From: Mycolicibacterium setense
GTDB lineage: Bacteria; Actinomycetota; Actinomycetes; Mycobacteriales; Mycobacteriaceae
Length of the DNA stretch: 64,000 bases
Direction: 5' to 3'
Assembly: GCF_000805385.1 (NCBI RefSeq)
Contig: NZ_JTJW01000009.1
Location: 372,001-436,000, forward strand
Below are positions 9,038 to 16,492 of this stretch, piece by piece. Position numbers and translations under genes: made by a program. The notes under the pieces were generated by a model. The model did not search any database and was not told the origin of the DNA. It saw only the letters and a program-made list of their open reading frames with translations. Every line of letters starts with the position of its first letter. Positions within the stretch are counted from its first letter, which is position 1.

Positions 9038-9098
9038 GCCGAAACGGCATTCCAGCAGGAGAAGTGCGAGAAGCCGCCTGCTGGAATGCCGTTTCGGC
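9038..9098. terminator. Perfect 22-bp stem hairpin between convergent patatin genes
   Basis: Bases 9038-9059 and 9077-9098 are perfect inverted complements separated by a 17-base loop. The stem fills nearly the whole 75-base gap between two convergent genes. It has no long U tract, which is common for mycobacterial terminators. It would act on both strands. Confidence 0.75.
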
Positions 9099-9100
9099 GG

Positions 9101-9958
9101 TCAATCCGCGAGGAACTGCGCGACGGCGGCAGCCACGCGTCGCCCCTGGGCGCGGCCGGCCCGAGCCGACGGCACCCGGCACCGCGGGTCAAGCGGGTTC
9201 GTCCCGAAGGCGTCCAGTGCGTCGTCGTCGGCGAATATGCCCAGCGAGCGGCCGTCGAATCCGTCGACCTCCTGGGCCGCGCCATCACCGAAGGGCGATG
9301 GTGTCGAACGCCCTTGCGGTACCAAGGCCACAACGCTGTCACAGTCGGCGGCCAGCGCCATGTTCACCGCACTGCCGATGCCGCCGTCCATGAACCGCCG
9401 GCCGCCGATGGTCACCACGGGCCACACTCCCGGTACCGCGCAGCTGGCGGCCACCGCGTCGACGAGCGACACCCCGGAGTTCCGGTCCAACGTCACCAGT
9501 TCGCCGGTATCGATGTCGACGGCCGAGATCCGCAGGTCGCGGTCGGGCCAGTCATGCGACGGGAGACGTTGCTCGATCACCTTGCGACGCACGGCCGGGT
9601 CGATGGTGGCGGCGTCGAGCGCCACGGCACCGATCTCCCGCAGCTTCTGCGCCTTGGTGGTGCCCGGCGTGAGCATGGCCTTGACGAACAGGTCGGTGAT
9701 GGTGTCGATGCTCACCCCGGGATCGAGTTCGGCCGATTCTGAACCGACCTGCAGCTCGAACAGTGCCTCCAGGCCGAGCCCACTGCTGAGCTGAGCCGAC
9801 ACCGTCGAACCCGCCGACGTGCCCACCAGCACATCCGAAGCGAGCAGCGCGTCGGCGGTGTCGGGCGATTCGTCGGCGATGCCCTGCAGGATGCCGGTTT
9901 CCCAGGCGATGCCCGCGATACCGCCACCGGCGAGCACCAATGCACGTTTGGAAGTCAC
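9101..9958 (-). CDS. Patatin-like phospholipase (Rv1062-like)
   Basis: This 285-residue patatin starts at a GTG. It carries ALVLAGGGIAGIAWETG (oxyanion loop), GTSAGS (nucleophile elbow) and FMDGGIGSAVN (catalytic Asp). It is smaller than its convergent neighbour and clearly divergent from it, so the pair is not a recent duplication. It matches Rv1062 in length and place. The amidotransferase gene lies upstream on the same strand with a 36-base gap and could be cotranscribed. Expected activity is acyl hydrolysis; the substrate is unknown. Confidence 0.86.
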   Translation of the reverse strand: MTSKRALVLAGGGIAGIAWETGILQGIADESPDTADALLASDVLVGTSAGSTVSAQLSSGLGLEALFELQVGSESAELDPGVSIDTITDLFVKAMLTPGTTKAQKLREIGAVALDAATIDPAVRRKVIEQRLPSHDWPDRDLRISAVDIDTGELVTLDRNSGVSLVDAVAASCAVPGVWPVVTIGGRRFMDGGIGSAVNMALAADCDSVVALVPQGRSTPSPFGDGAAQEVDGFDGRSLGIFADDDALDAFGTNPLDPRCRVPSARAGRAQGRRVAAAVAQFLAD

Positions 9959-9994
9959 GAACGTCGAGTGTGCCAGGGCCTCGAAATCCCAGAG

Positions 9995-10849
9995 CTAGGC
10001 ATGCTGTGAGGCCGCGGCCTTGGCGGACAGGTCGTCGGGGCGCAGGAGGAGGCGTGGCGGCCCTGGAAGCGCGGTCCGGCGGTCGATGTGCAGATCCGCG
10101 TCGACGTGGACGAGCTCGCCGGGTTCGATGAGCTGCCAGTCCTCGCCGTCCATCGGCTCGCTGGCGAACACCACCGACGGCTGTGCACTCAGGTGCTGGG
10201 ACTCGGCGCGGATCCGCGGGCTGTGCAAGCGCAGTTGCCGGTCACGCGGTTTCCTGCGGTCCAGCAGGTAGAGCTCGTGGGTGTCCGGATAACGTAGCGC
10301 CCACATGCCGGTGGCCGTGCTGAGCAGGAGGTTGACGGCGTAGATCGGCACGGTGTCGGCAAGCCAGCCGATGGCTTCGACGATGCCGGCGCCGACATCA
10401 CCGTCACGGGCACGGGCAGCGGCGGTGATGAGCGCGAAAACCCGCTCGGAATCGGTCTGTCCACCCACCAGGTCCGCCACCCCGAGCTCGTGCAGCCGGT
10501 CATCGAGCGCGTCCAGGCCCTCGACCACGCCGTTGTGCGCGAAGATCCGCCCGTCTTGGAGGAACGGATGGGTGTTGGCCGCGTGGAGCGCTCCCGTCGA
10601 CGCATAGCGAACGTGCGCGATGAAGGTCGTCGCAGTCACATCGTGTGCCTCGGTGGCGAATTCGCTGTCCTGCCACGCCGCCACCGGCTCCTTGTGCACC
10701 ACCGGCAGGCCGTCGGCACCGAATGCGCCGAGCCCGGTGCCGTCGGGATTGCGCCTGCTCTGCTCGGCGAGATTGTCCGGCGCGTCCAGCAGCCAGAAGG
10801 TCGCCGGCACCAGTCGGCGGCCGGCGTGCAAGCCGAACAATCGGCACAT
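9995..10849 (-). CDS. Class II glutamine amidotransferase domain protein (Rv1061-like)
   Basis: The start is set at the ATG giving MCRLFG, because class II amidotransferases need Cys2 as the processed nucleophile; the frame continues upstream but that part is not conserved. Further marks are FIAHVRYASTGALHAANTHPF and FAHNGVVEG, the glutamine-binding loops. The 284-residue protein has only the glutaminase domain and so resembles EgtC-like gamma-glutamyl hydrolases or stand-alone GATase_4 proteins. It would hydrolyse a gamma-glutamyl amide; the real substrate is unknown. It matches Rv1061 by synteny. Confidence 0.82.
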   Translation of the reverse strand: MCRLFGLHAGRRLVPATFWLLDAPDNLAEQSRRNPDGTGLGAFGADGLPVVHKEPVAAWQDSEFATEAHDVTATTFIAHVRYASTGALHAANTHPFLQDGRIFAHNGVVEGLDALDDRLHELGVADLVGGQTDSERVFALITAAARARDGDVGAGIVEAIGWLADTVPIYAVNLLLSTATGMWALRYPDTHELYLLDRRKPRDRQLRLHSPRIRAESQHLSAQPSVVFASEPMDGEDWQLIEPGELVHVDADLHIDRRTALPGPPRLLLRPDDLSAKAAASQHA

Positions 10850-10913
10850 GCCCTCAGCGCGCCCGATGAAGTGCCATGATGCGGATAGTAACCGGTGAGA
10901 CGAGGAGAACGCC

Positions 10914-11957
10914 ATGACAGCCACCATGCGGGCGGAACGTTTCTACGCCGACACCAAAAGGGTTGTGGTGGAGGATGTTCCGATCCCGCAACCCGGGCCG
11001 GGCGAGGTGCTGGTCAAGGTGGCGTTCTGCGGCATCTGCCATTCCGACCTCAGCCTGATCAACGGCACCTTTCCGGCGCAGGCGCCGGTGGTCACGCAAG
11101 GACACGAGGCCTCGGGCACCATCGCCGAATTGGGTCCCGGAGTCACCGGTTGGGCCGAGGGCGACCGCGTCATCGTCGCGGCGGGCAGGCCCTGCATGGC
11201 ATGCCCCAACTGCCGGCGCGGCGATATCGCGAACTGCATGCGAATCCGGTTGATGGCCTTCGCTTATGACGGGGCCTGGGCCGAGTACACGCTGGCTCAG
11301 GCCGTTGGACTCACGCGGGTTCCGGACAACGTGCCGCTGGAGCAGGCCGCGATCCTGGCCGATGCGGTGTCGACGCCCTACGGCGCGGTGGTGCGCACGG
11401 GCAAGGTAGGCATCGGCGAGTCGGTCGGGGTATGGGGCCTGGGCGGCGTGGGCACCCATATCGCGCAGCTGGCCCGGCTGGTCGGCGCCGTGCCGGTGGT
11501 GGCCGTCGACGTCAAGCCCGAGGTGCTGGAGCGCGCCCTCGAACTCGGCGCCGATTACGCGTTCGACGCCGGTGACGAGGAGCTGGGCGAGAAGATCGCC
11601 GACGTCACCGGTGGCCGCGGGCTCGATGTGGCGTTCGACGCGGTGGGGCTCAAGTCGACGTTCGAGCAGGCGCTGAGCCAGTTGACGGTCGGTGGCCGGC
11701 TGGTCGCGGTCGGGATGAGCGCCCAGGAACCCACGATCGGCCCCACGTCGATGTTCGGCCTGACCCAGAAGCAGGTGCTCGGCCATCTGGGGTATCAGAA
11801 CGTCGACATCTCGACGCTCGCCACGCTGGTGTCACTGGGCCGGCTGGATCTGTCGCGGTCGATCAGCGAGATCGTGTCACTGGAGGACATCGCGTCGGGT
11901 ATCGACAAGCTGGAACGCCAGGAGGGCAATCCGATTCGGATTCTGGTGCGGCCATAG
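10914..11957 (+). CDS. Zinc-dependent alcohol dehydrogenase
   Basis: This 347-residue MDR enzyme has CGICHSD and GHEASG (catalytic zinc), four cysteines around CMACPNCRRGDIANC (structural zinc), and the Rossmann motif VWGLGGVGTHIAQLA. It should oxidise an alcohol or reduce an aldehyde with NAD(P). GAGGAGA a few bases upstream of the ATG is a good ribosome binding site. It is divergent from the amidotransferase gene with a 64-base gap, and convergent with the DapB-like gene. It is not part of the conserved Rv1057-Rv1071c order, so it is probably an insertion in this lineage. Confidence 0.9.
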   Translation: MTATMRAERFYADTKRVVVEDVPIPQPGPGEVLVKVAFCGICHSDLSLINGTFPAQAPVVTQGHEASGTIAELGPGVTGWAEGDRVIVAAGRPCMACPNCRRGDIANCMRIRLMAFAYDGAWAEYTLAQAVGLTRVPDNVPLEQAAILADAVSTPYGAVVRTGKVGIGESVGVWGLGGVGTHIAQLARLVGAVPVVAVDVKPEVLERALELGADYAFDAGDEELGEKIADVTGGRGLDVAFDAVGLKSTFEQALSQLTVGGRLVAVGMSAQEPTIGPTSMFGLTQKQVLGHLGYQNVDISTLATLVSLGRLDLSRSISEIVSLEDIASGIDKLERQEGNPIRILVRP

Positions 11958-12018
11958 GATTTCCATACGCCGAATCTGAAGATATGTGCGAGTTCTCGGT
12001 GATTATTCGCACGCAAGC

Positions 12019-13062
12019 TCAGGTTCGACGCGCCTTGCCTGTGATGAGTGGCAGATCCGGGTAGGTGACGACACCGGGTTCGGCAGCGCACACCGCGGGC
12101 ACCGAGTTGACGCAATGGGCGGCGGTGGCGACGACACCGGACTCCGGGCCTTCCTCCCCGGCCTCGGACTGGAAACCCTTGATGATCACGGTGAAGTCCG
12201 GGTTGCCGCGGACCTCCATCTCGTAGCGCTGCCCGGCCGGGCCGAAAGTCCATGCGGGGTCGAGGTTTTCCTCGCCCATCAGCCAGTTCACCGTGACACG
12301 CACCACGGGCTCGCCGTCGACGAGGGCCTCCCAGTGGAACTTGCGGCCGGCCACCTGGCCGGGTTCGATGACGCCGATCGGCGAGTCGATGGGTGCGGTC
12401 GCCACGGCGATCTCCTGGGTGGCCCGGATCCGCGGATCGATCTCGAACCCGACGTGATCGACCACCATCTTGACGGCCTGGATGAATCCGCCGTCGAGCA
12501 TCTTCTGCATCGGCCCGCTCAGCGCGGTGTCCGGAGTGCCGCCGAATCCCATGACATGACGCACCACATCGGGTGCGTCATAGGTCCGGAGATCGGAAAA
12601 CTCCTCGGCGCGAACGAAGTTCACCCCGGTGGCCATCGCCGAGAACACCAGCGGGAACTTCTCGCTGATTCCACCGGGCGCGATGCCGGTGCCGTGCAGG
12701 GTGGCGTTGCCCTCCAGCGCGGCGGCCCGCATGGGTGCGGCCTGCTTCTCGCTGGGATACAGCCAGCCCACCGGGGTGATGACGTTCTTGCCCGAGCGCA
12801 GCAGCGCCGCGACCTCGTCGGGGTTGGGAATGAGCGGCGAGTAGATCACCGCATCGGCATCCAGCGCCAGGATCTCGTCGACACTGCTCGTCGCGGTGAT
12901 GCCGAGCGGTCCGGTCCCGATGATCTCGCCGACGTCCTTGCCGTTCTTGGCCTCGGAATGCACCCAGCATCCGGCCAGTTCGAGCTCAGGATGTTCGAGT
13001 ACGCCCTTGATCGCGGCCACCCCGACGCCGCCGGTTGCCCACTGCACCACTTTGAGCGTCAA
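12019..13062 (-). CDS. Dihydrodipicolinate-reductase-like oxidoreductase (Rv1059-like), TTG start
   Basis: The N-terminus KVVQWATGGVGVAAIKGV is a Rossmann NAD(P)-binding motif, and the 347-residue length fits the DapB-like/2,4-diaminopentanoate-dehydrogenase-like family rather than true DapB (about 245 residues). The start is a TTG at 13060-13062, well placed after AGGAGGGG. A perfect KstR-type palindrome lies 20-33 bases upstream, so steroid or lipid catabolic control is likely. The substrate is unknown. A role in lysine synthesis is unlikely because the C-terminal region differs and the context is lipid-related. Confidence 0.8.
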   Translation of the reverse strand: MTLKVVQWATGGVGVAAIKGVLEHPELELAGCWVHSEAKNGKDVGEIIGTGPLGITATSSVDEILALDADAVIYSPLIPNPDEVAALLRSGKNVITPVGWLYPSEKQAAPMRAAALEGNATLHGTGIAPGGISEKFPLVFSAMATGVNFVRAEEFSDLRTYDAPDVVRHVMGFGGTPDTALSGPMQKMLDGGFIQAVKMVVDHVGFEIDPRIRATQEIAVATAPIDSPIGVIEPGQVAGRKFHWEALVDGEPVVRVTVNWLMGEENLDPAWTFGPAGQRYEMEVRGNPDFTVIIKGFQSEAGEEGPESGVVATAAHCVNSVPAVCAAEPGVVTYPDLPLITGKARRT

Positions 13063-13081
13063 GACCCCTCCTCGGCGGAAC

Positions 13082-13095
13082 TAGAACACGTTCTA
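13082..13095. promoter_or_regulatory. KstR-type operator
   Basis: TAGAACACGTTCTA is a perfect 14-bp palindrome that fits the established KstR consensus TnnAACnnGTTnnA, the operator of the mycobacterial cholesterol-catabolism repressor. It lies just upstream of the ribosome binding site of the DapB-like gene and overlaps the stop codon of the small ORF at 13093-13230. Confidence 0.7.
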
Positions 13096-13230
13096 CTGGT
13101 CTACACCACCGTCGTCGTCAGCGGAAGCACGGTCTCGCCGCGCGAGGTAGGAGATCACGAGCACCACCAGGACGGCAGGCAGGAACGCGGGCACCGTGAG
13201 CAGCAATGAATGGTCGGCGAGGTAGGTCAT
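13093..13230 (-). CDS. Small single-span membrane protein (45 residues)
   Basis: This short ORF on the minus strand encodes MTYLADHSLLLTVPAF, then a Val/Leu-rich membrane helix, then an Arg-rich turn and an acidic tail (ADDDGG). That arrangement predicts one transmembrane segment with a cytoplasmic C-terminus. It lies directly upstream of the DapB-like gene on the same strand, and the KstR-type box overlaps its stop. No strong ribosome binding site is seen. Function is unknown. The regular helix-then-charge pattern argues for a real gene, but its size leaves doubt. Confidence 0.45.
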   Translation of the reverse strand: MTYLADHSLLLTVPAFLPAVLVVLVISYLARRDRASADDDGGVDQ

Positions 13231-13293
13231 ACCGGGTTGACGAGAAAGCCTTGCCGAACGTGACTGTCACATCCCACCGGTCTGCGCCGTCTG

Positions 13294-13689
13294 ATGGGTA
13301 TGCAGATGAGATTCGTCCAGATCGTCGTGGTGGTGGCGTCGCTGAGCATGCTGGTGACCGGAGTGTGGATGCGGATCGACCCGGAGTCGTTCGCCCAGTG
13401 GGCCAACTGGCCCAATCACGTGCATTTCCTGCACGACGCAGGCGTGTTCCAGATCGGCATCGCAGCGACGATGCTGTTCGCGCTGTGGTGGCGCGATGTG
13501 ATCGCCGTGGTGTTGACGGGGTTCCTGGTGGCCAACACCCTGCACGCGGTCAACCACTACCTCGACCGCGACGGCGGCAATCCGTCCGACTGGTGGCAGC
13601 TCGGGGTGTTCTCGCTGCTGGCCGCGGCGGCATTGGCGGTGCGGTTGCGCCAACTCCAGTTGAAGACGATTGACCCGGTTTCGAGATGA
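13294..13689 (+). CDS. Small four-helix membrane protein
   Basis: This 131-residue protein has four predicted membrane helices (about residues 6-25, 45-65, 70-90 and 105-120) and short loops containing HFLHDAGVFQIG and NHYLDRDGG. The layout resembles small DoxX-like or DUF-type membrane proteins, but I do not recognise the family with certainty. The first codons (MGMQMRF) offer three ATGs within 15 bases, so the exact start is open. It ends 16 bases before the thiolase start, but the thiolase appears to have its own promoter. Confidence 0.7.
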   Translation: MGMQMRFVQIVVVVASLSMLVTGVWMRIDPESFAQWANWPNHVHFLHDAGVFQIGIAATMLFALWWRDVIAVVLTGFLVANTLHAVNHYLDRDGGNPSDWWQLGVFSLLAAAALAVRLRQLQLKTIDPVSR

Positions 13690-13691
13690 AG

Positions 13692-13697
13692 TATGTT
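13692..13697 (+). promoter_or_regulatory. Leaderless -10 hexamer for the thiolase gene
   Basis: TATGTT ends seven bases before the ATG at 13705 and fits the TANNNT pattern. It favours 13705 over the upstream in-frame ATG at 13693, which overlaps the hexamer. Confidence 0.5.
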
Positions 13698-13704
13698 CCG
13701 TTGC

Positions 13705-14895
13705 ATGGCTAACAAAGTGTTCGTCGTCGGTGTGGGGATGACGAAATTCGAGAAACCCGGACGTCGCGAGGGTTGGGACTACCCGGACATGGCGCGGGAG
13801 TCGGGCACCAAGGCGCTCGAGGATGCGGGCATCTCCTACGACCAGGTGCAGCAGGGTTACGTCGGGTACTGCTCGGGCGACTCGACCTCCGGTCAGCGCG
13901 CGCTCTACGAGTTGGGCATGACGGGCCTCCCGATCGTCAACGTCAACAACAACTGTTCGACCGGTTCGACAGCGCTTTACCTTGCCGCACAAGCGATCCG
14001 CGGCGGGCTGGCCGATTGCACGATCGCGCTGGGCTTCGAGAAGATGCAGCCCGGTTCGCTTCAGGCAGGTGCGCAGGACCGCGAGTCCCCGCTGGGCAAG
14101 CACGTCAAGGCCCTGGCCGAGATCGATGAGTTCGCCTTCCCCGTCGCGCCGTGGATGTTCGGCGCGGCAGGCCGCGAGCACATGAAGAAGTACGGCACCA
14201 CCGCCGAACACTTCGCCAAGATCGGCTACAAGAACCACAAGCATTCGGTGAACAACCCGTACGCGCAGTTCCAGGACGAGTACACGCTCGACGACATCCT
14301 GGCCGCCAAGATGATCTCCGATCCCCTGACCAAGCTGCAGTGTTCTCCCACCTCCGACGGCTCGGGTGCAGCCATCCTGGCCAGCGAGGCATTCGTCGAC
14401 AAGCACGGGCTGGCCGCTCAGGCGGTGGAGATCGTCGGGCAGGCGATGACCACGGACTTCGCCTCGACCTTCGACGGCAGCGCGGCCAACATCATCGGCT
14501 ACGACATGAACGTGCAAGCCGCACAACAGGTTTACAGCCAGTCCGGACTGGGCCCCGAGGACTTCCAGGTGATCGAGCTGCACGATTGCTTCAGCGCCAA
14601 CGAGCTTCTGCTGTACGAAGCCCTGGGCCTGTGCGGTGAGGGTGAGGCGCCGCGGCTGATCGACAACGACGACACCACCTACGGCGGTCGCTGGGTGGTC
14701 AATCCGTCCGGCGGCCTGATCTCCAAGGGCCACCCGCTCGGCGCGACCGGCCTGGCCCAGTGCTCCGAGCTGACCTGGCAGTTGCGCGGCACCGCCGACA
14801 AACGTCAGGTCGACGGCGTCAACGCGGCGCTGCAGCACAACATCGGCCTCGGCGGCGCGGCCGTCGTGACCGCCTATCAGCGCGCCGAGCGGTAA
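13705..14895 (+). CDS. Ltp-type thiolase / SCP-x-like lipid-transfer protein
   Basis: This 396-residue thiolase-fold protein has [19 protein letters not shown] (the nucleophilic Cys region), [18 protein letters not shown] and the late [16 protein letters not shown] motif with the catalytic His. These fit the SCP-x thiolase/Ltp family, whose members cleave side chains of steroid and branched acyl-CoA. M. tuberculosis Ltp1 (Rv2790c) has similar length. The KstR-type box 600 bases upstream is consistent with steroid-related use, although it lies nearer the DapB-like gene. The gene is predicted to be leaderless. Confidence 0.87.
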   Translation: MANKVFVVGVGMTKFEKPGRREGWDYPDMARESGTKALEDAGISYDQVQQGYVGYCSGDSTSGQRALYELGMTGLPIVNVNNNCSTGSTALYLAAQAIRGGLADCTIALGFEKMQPGSLQAGAQDRESPLGKHVKALAEIDEFAFPVAPWMFGAAGREHMKKYGTTAEHFAKIGYKNHKHSVNNPYAQFQDEYTLDDILAAKMISDPLTKLQCSPTSDGSGAAILASEAFVDKHGLAAQAVEIVGQAMTTDFASTFDGSAANIIGYDMNVQAAQQVYSQSGLGPEDFQVIELHDCFSANELLLYEALGLCGEGEAPRLIDNDDTTYGGRWVVNPSGGLISKGHPLGATGLAQCSELTWQLRGTADKRQVDGVNAALQHNIGLGGAAVVTAYQRAER

Positions 14896-14901
14896 GACTT
14901 C

Positions 14902-14968
14902 CCCGCCGAGCAGACGCAAAACTGCCCAAAATCGCCGACAAATTGGCAGGTTTGTGTCTGCTCGCGGG
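14902..14968. terminator. Long imperfect hairpin between convergent genes
   Basis: Bases 14902-14926 and 14945-14968 form an imperfect inverted repeat of about 24 bp (cores GAGCAGACGCAAA and TTTGTGTCTGCTC) between the thiolase gene and the convergent TetR gene. It would act as a two-way terminator. Its sequence is unrelated to the hairpin at 9038. Confidence 0.65.
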
Positions 14969-14973
14969 AGAAC

Positions 14974-15579
14974 TCAGGCCGACAACATCGCGTCGATCAG
15001 GCGGCGTAACACCTGCCTGATCTCGCGGCGCGCCTTCTTCGGATCCTCGGCGGTGGCGATGGCCATGGCGGCCTCGTCGAGAGCGCCGATCAGCACGTGG
15101 GCCAGTGCCCGCACCGGCTGACGGGCCAGCTGGCCCGCCTTGATCGCCTCGGCGAGCAGTTGCTCCGTCATCCCCAGGCTGTAGCGTTGGGCGACATCAC
15201 GGAAACCGGCCCAACCGAGCACGCTCGGCGCGTCGAGCAAGATCAACTGCCGCACCTCCGGGTCACCGGACACCTCCAGCCAGGCATCGACCGCGGCCCG
15301 GATCGCATCGGCCGGTGACGTCGCGCCCGATGCGGCGACCGCCTCGGCCAACCGGAACATCACGTCCTGCTCCACTGCCTCCGCAACCGCCAGGAAAAGC
15401 GCTGCCTTGTCGGCGAATTGGTGATACATCGCGCCGCGGGTCACACCGGCGGCCGTCGCGATCTCGGGGGTGCCGACGTCGGCGTACCCCCGTTCGCCCC
15501 ACAGCCGCCGGGCAGCCGAGATCAACGCCTCGCGGGTGGCCGCGGAGCGCTCCTCCTGAGTACGTCTCTTGTTTTCCAT
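14974..15579 (-). CDS. TetR family transcriptional regulator
   Basis: This 201-residue protein starts at MENKRRTQEERSAATREAL. The N-terminal helix-turn-helix is clear: GYADVGTPEIATAAGVTRGAMYHQFADK, shown here in part as TPEIATAAGVTRGAMYHQF. The ligand-binding part ends with a helix like that of the second TetR in this window (GALDEAAMAIATAEDP versus GALDEAALLIATADDP), so the two regulators are related. It is divergent from an alpha/beta-hydrolase gene with a 62-base gap containing a short palindrome, the usual layout for local repression. Confidence 0.88.
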   Translation of the reverse strand: MENKRRTQEERSAATREALISAARRLWGERGYADVGTPEIATAAGVTRGAMYHQFADKAALFLAVAEAVEQDVMFRLAEAVAASGATSPADAIRAAVDAWLEVSGDPEVRQLILLDAPSVLGWAGFRDVAQRYSLGMTEQLLAEAIKAGQLARQPVRALAHVLIGALDEAAMAIATAEDPKKARREIRQVLRRLIDAMLSA

Positions 15580-15589
15580 ACACCCTGTT

Positions 15590-15600
15590 GGTAAGTTACC
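15590..15600. promoter_or_regulatory. Candidate TetR operator (short palindrome)
   Basis: GGTAAGTTACC is a perfect 5-1-5 palindrome in the middle of the 62-base region between the divergent TetR and hydrolase genes. The position fits an operator, but the site is short. Confidence 0.4.
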
Positions 15601-15641
15601 GGCAGACTGTTCGTAAATGCGTATCGAGCCGGGAGTCATCC

Positions 15642-16472
15642 ATGTCGATCATTGAGATTAGCGCCGGAACCATCCATTACGAGGAATTCGGACCATCTGA
15701 CGGCAGGCCGGTCGTCTTCGTCCACGGCTACATGATGGGCGGTCAGCTGTGGCGGCAGGTCAGCTCGCGGCTGGCCGAGCGCGGCCTGCGATGCATCGTC
15801 CCGACCTGGCCGCTGGGCGCGCATCCCGAACCCCTGCGTCCCGGTGCCGACCGCGGGATCCGCGGGATGGCCGGGATCGTCGCCGACACGCTTGCCGCAC
15901 TCGACCTGCAGGACGTCGTGCTCGTCGGCAATGACACCGGCGGGGTGGTCACGCAGCTGGTGGCGGTACACCATCCGGAGCGGCTCGGCGCTCTGGTGCT
16001 GACGAGTTGTGATGCGTTCGAACACTTTCCGCCGCCCATTCTCAAACCGGTGATCGTGGCCGCGCGGTCCAAGACGCTGTTCCGCGTCGGCATCCAGGCC
16101 ATGCGGATCCCCGTGGTGCGCCGGCGGGCTTTCGCCGGGCTGGCGCACTCGAACATCGATGCGTTCACCCGCGAGTGGGTGCGGACCACGCTGTCGAACC
16201 CGGCGATCGTCGAGGATCTCCGGGAGCTCTCCCTGTCCCTGCGCACCGAGGTCACCACCGGAGTAGCTGCGCGGCTGCCGGAATTCGACAAGCCGACGCT
16301 GATCGCGTGGTCGGCCGACGACCTGTTCTTCGAGCTCGGTGATGGCCGGCGGCTGGCCGACATCATTCCGAACGCGCGGTTCGAGGTCATCGACGATGCG
16401 CGAACATACTCGATGGTCGACCGGCCGGACCGCCTGGCTGACCTGCTCTCGTCGATCGCGGTACGCGCTTAA
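15642..16472 (+). CDS. Alpha/beta-hydrolase with Asp at the nucleophile position
   Basis: This 276-residue alpha/beta-hydrolase starts at MSIIEISAG. VFVHGYMMGGQLW is the oxyanion region. The elbow reads GNDTGG, with Asp where esterases have Ser, as in haloalkane dehalogenases and epoxide hydrolases. The position where the catalytic His is expected near the C-terminus reads DDARTYSMVDRP, without His, so full hydrolytic activity is doubtful. It is divergent from a TetR gene. The same arrangement recurs at 26.6-28.2 kb with a related hydrolase that lacks even the Asp. Function is unknown. Confidence 0.82.
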   Translation: MSIIEISAGTIHYEEFGPSDGRPVVFVHGYMMGGQLWRQVSSRLAERGLRCIVPTWPLGAHPEPLRPGADRGIRGMAGIVADTLAALDLQDVVLVGNDTGGVVTQLVAVHHPERLGALVLTSCDAFEHFPPPILKPVIVAARSKTLFRVGIQAMRIPVVRRRAFAGLAHSNIDAFTREWVRTTLSNPAIVEDLRELSLSLRTEVTTGVAARLPEFDKPTLIAWSADDLFFELGDGRRLADIIPNARFEVIDDARTYSMVDRPDRLADLLSSIAVRA

Positions 16473-16492
16473 CGTCCCGCGAGCGGGAGAAA

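Noticed and set aside
11980-12018. Hairpin GTGCGA...TCGCAC as terminator after the alcohol dehydrogenase gene
   Set aside because: The stem is only six base pairs with a long loop, too weak to call.
13267-14919. 550-codon minus-strand open frame opposite the thiolase gene
   Set aside because: It lies fully antisense to a well-supported thiolase and membrane protein; the translation has no family motif and reflects GC-rich third positions.
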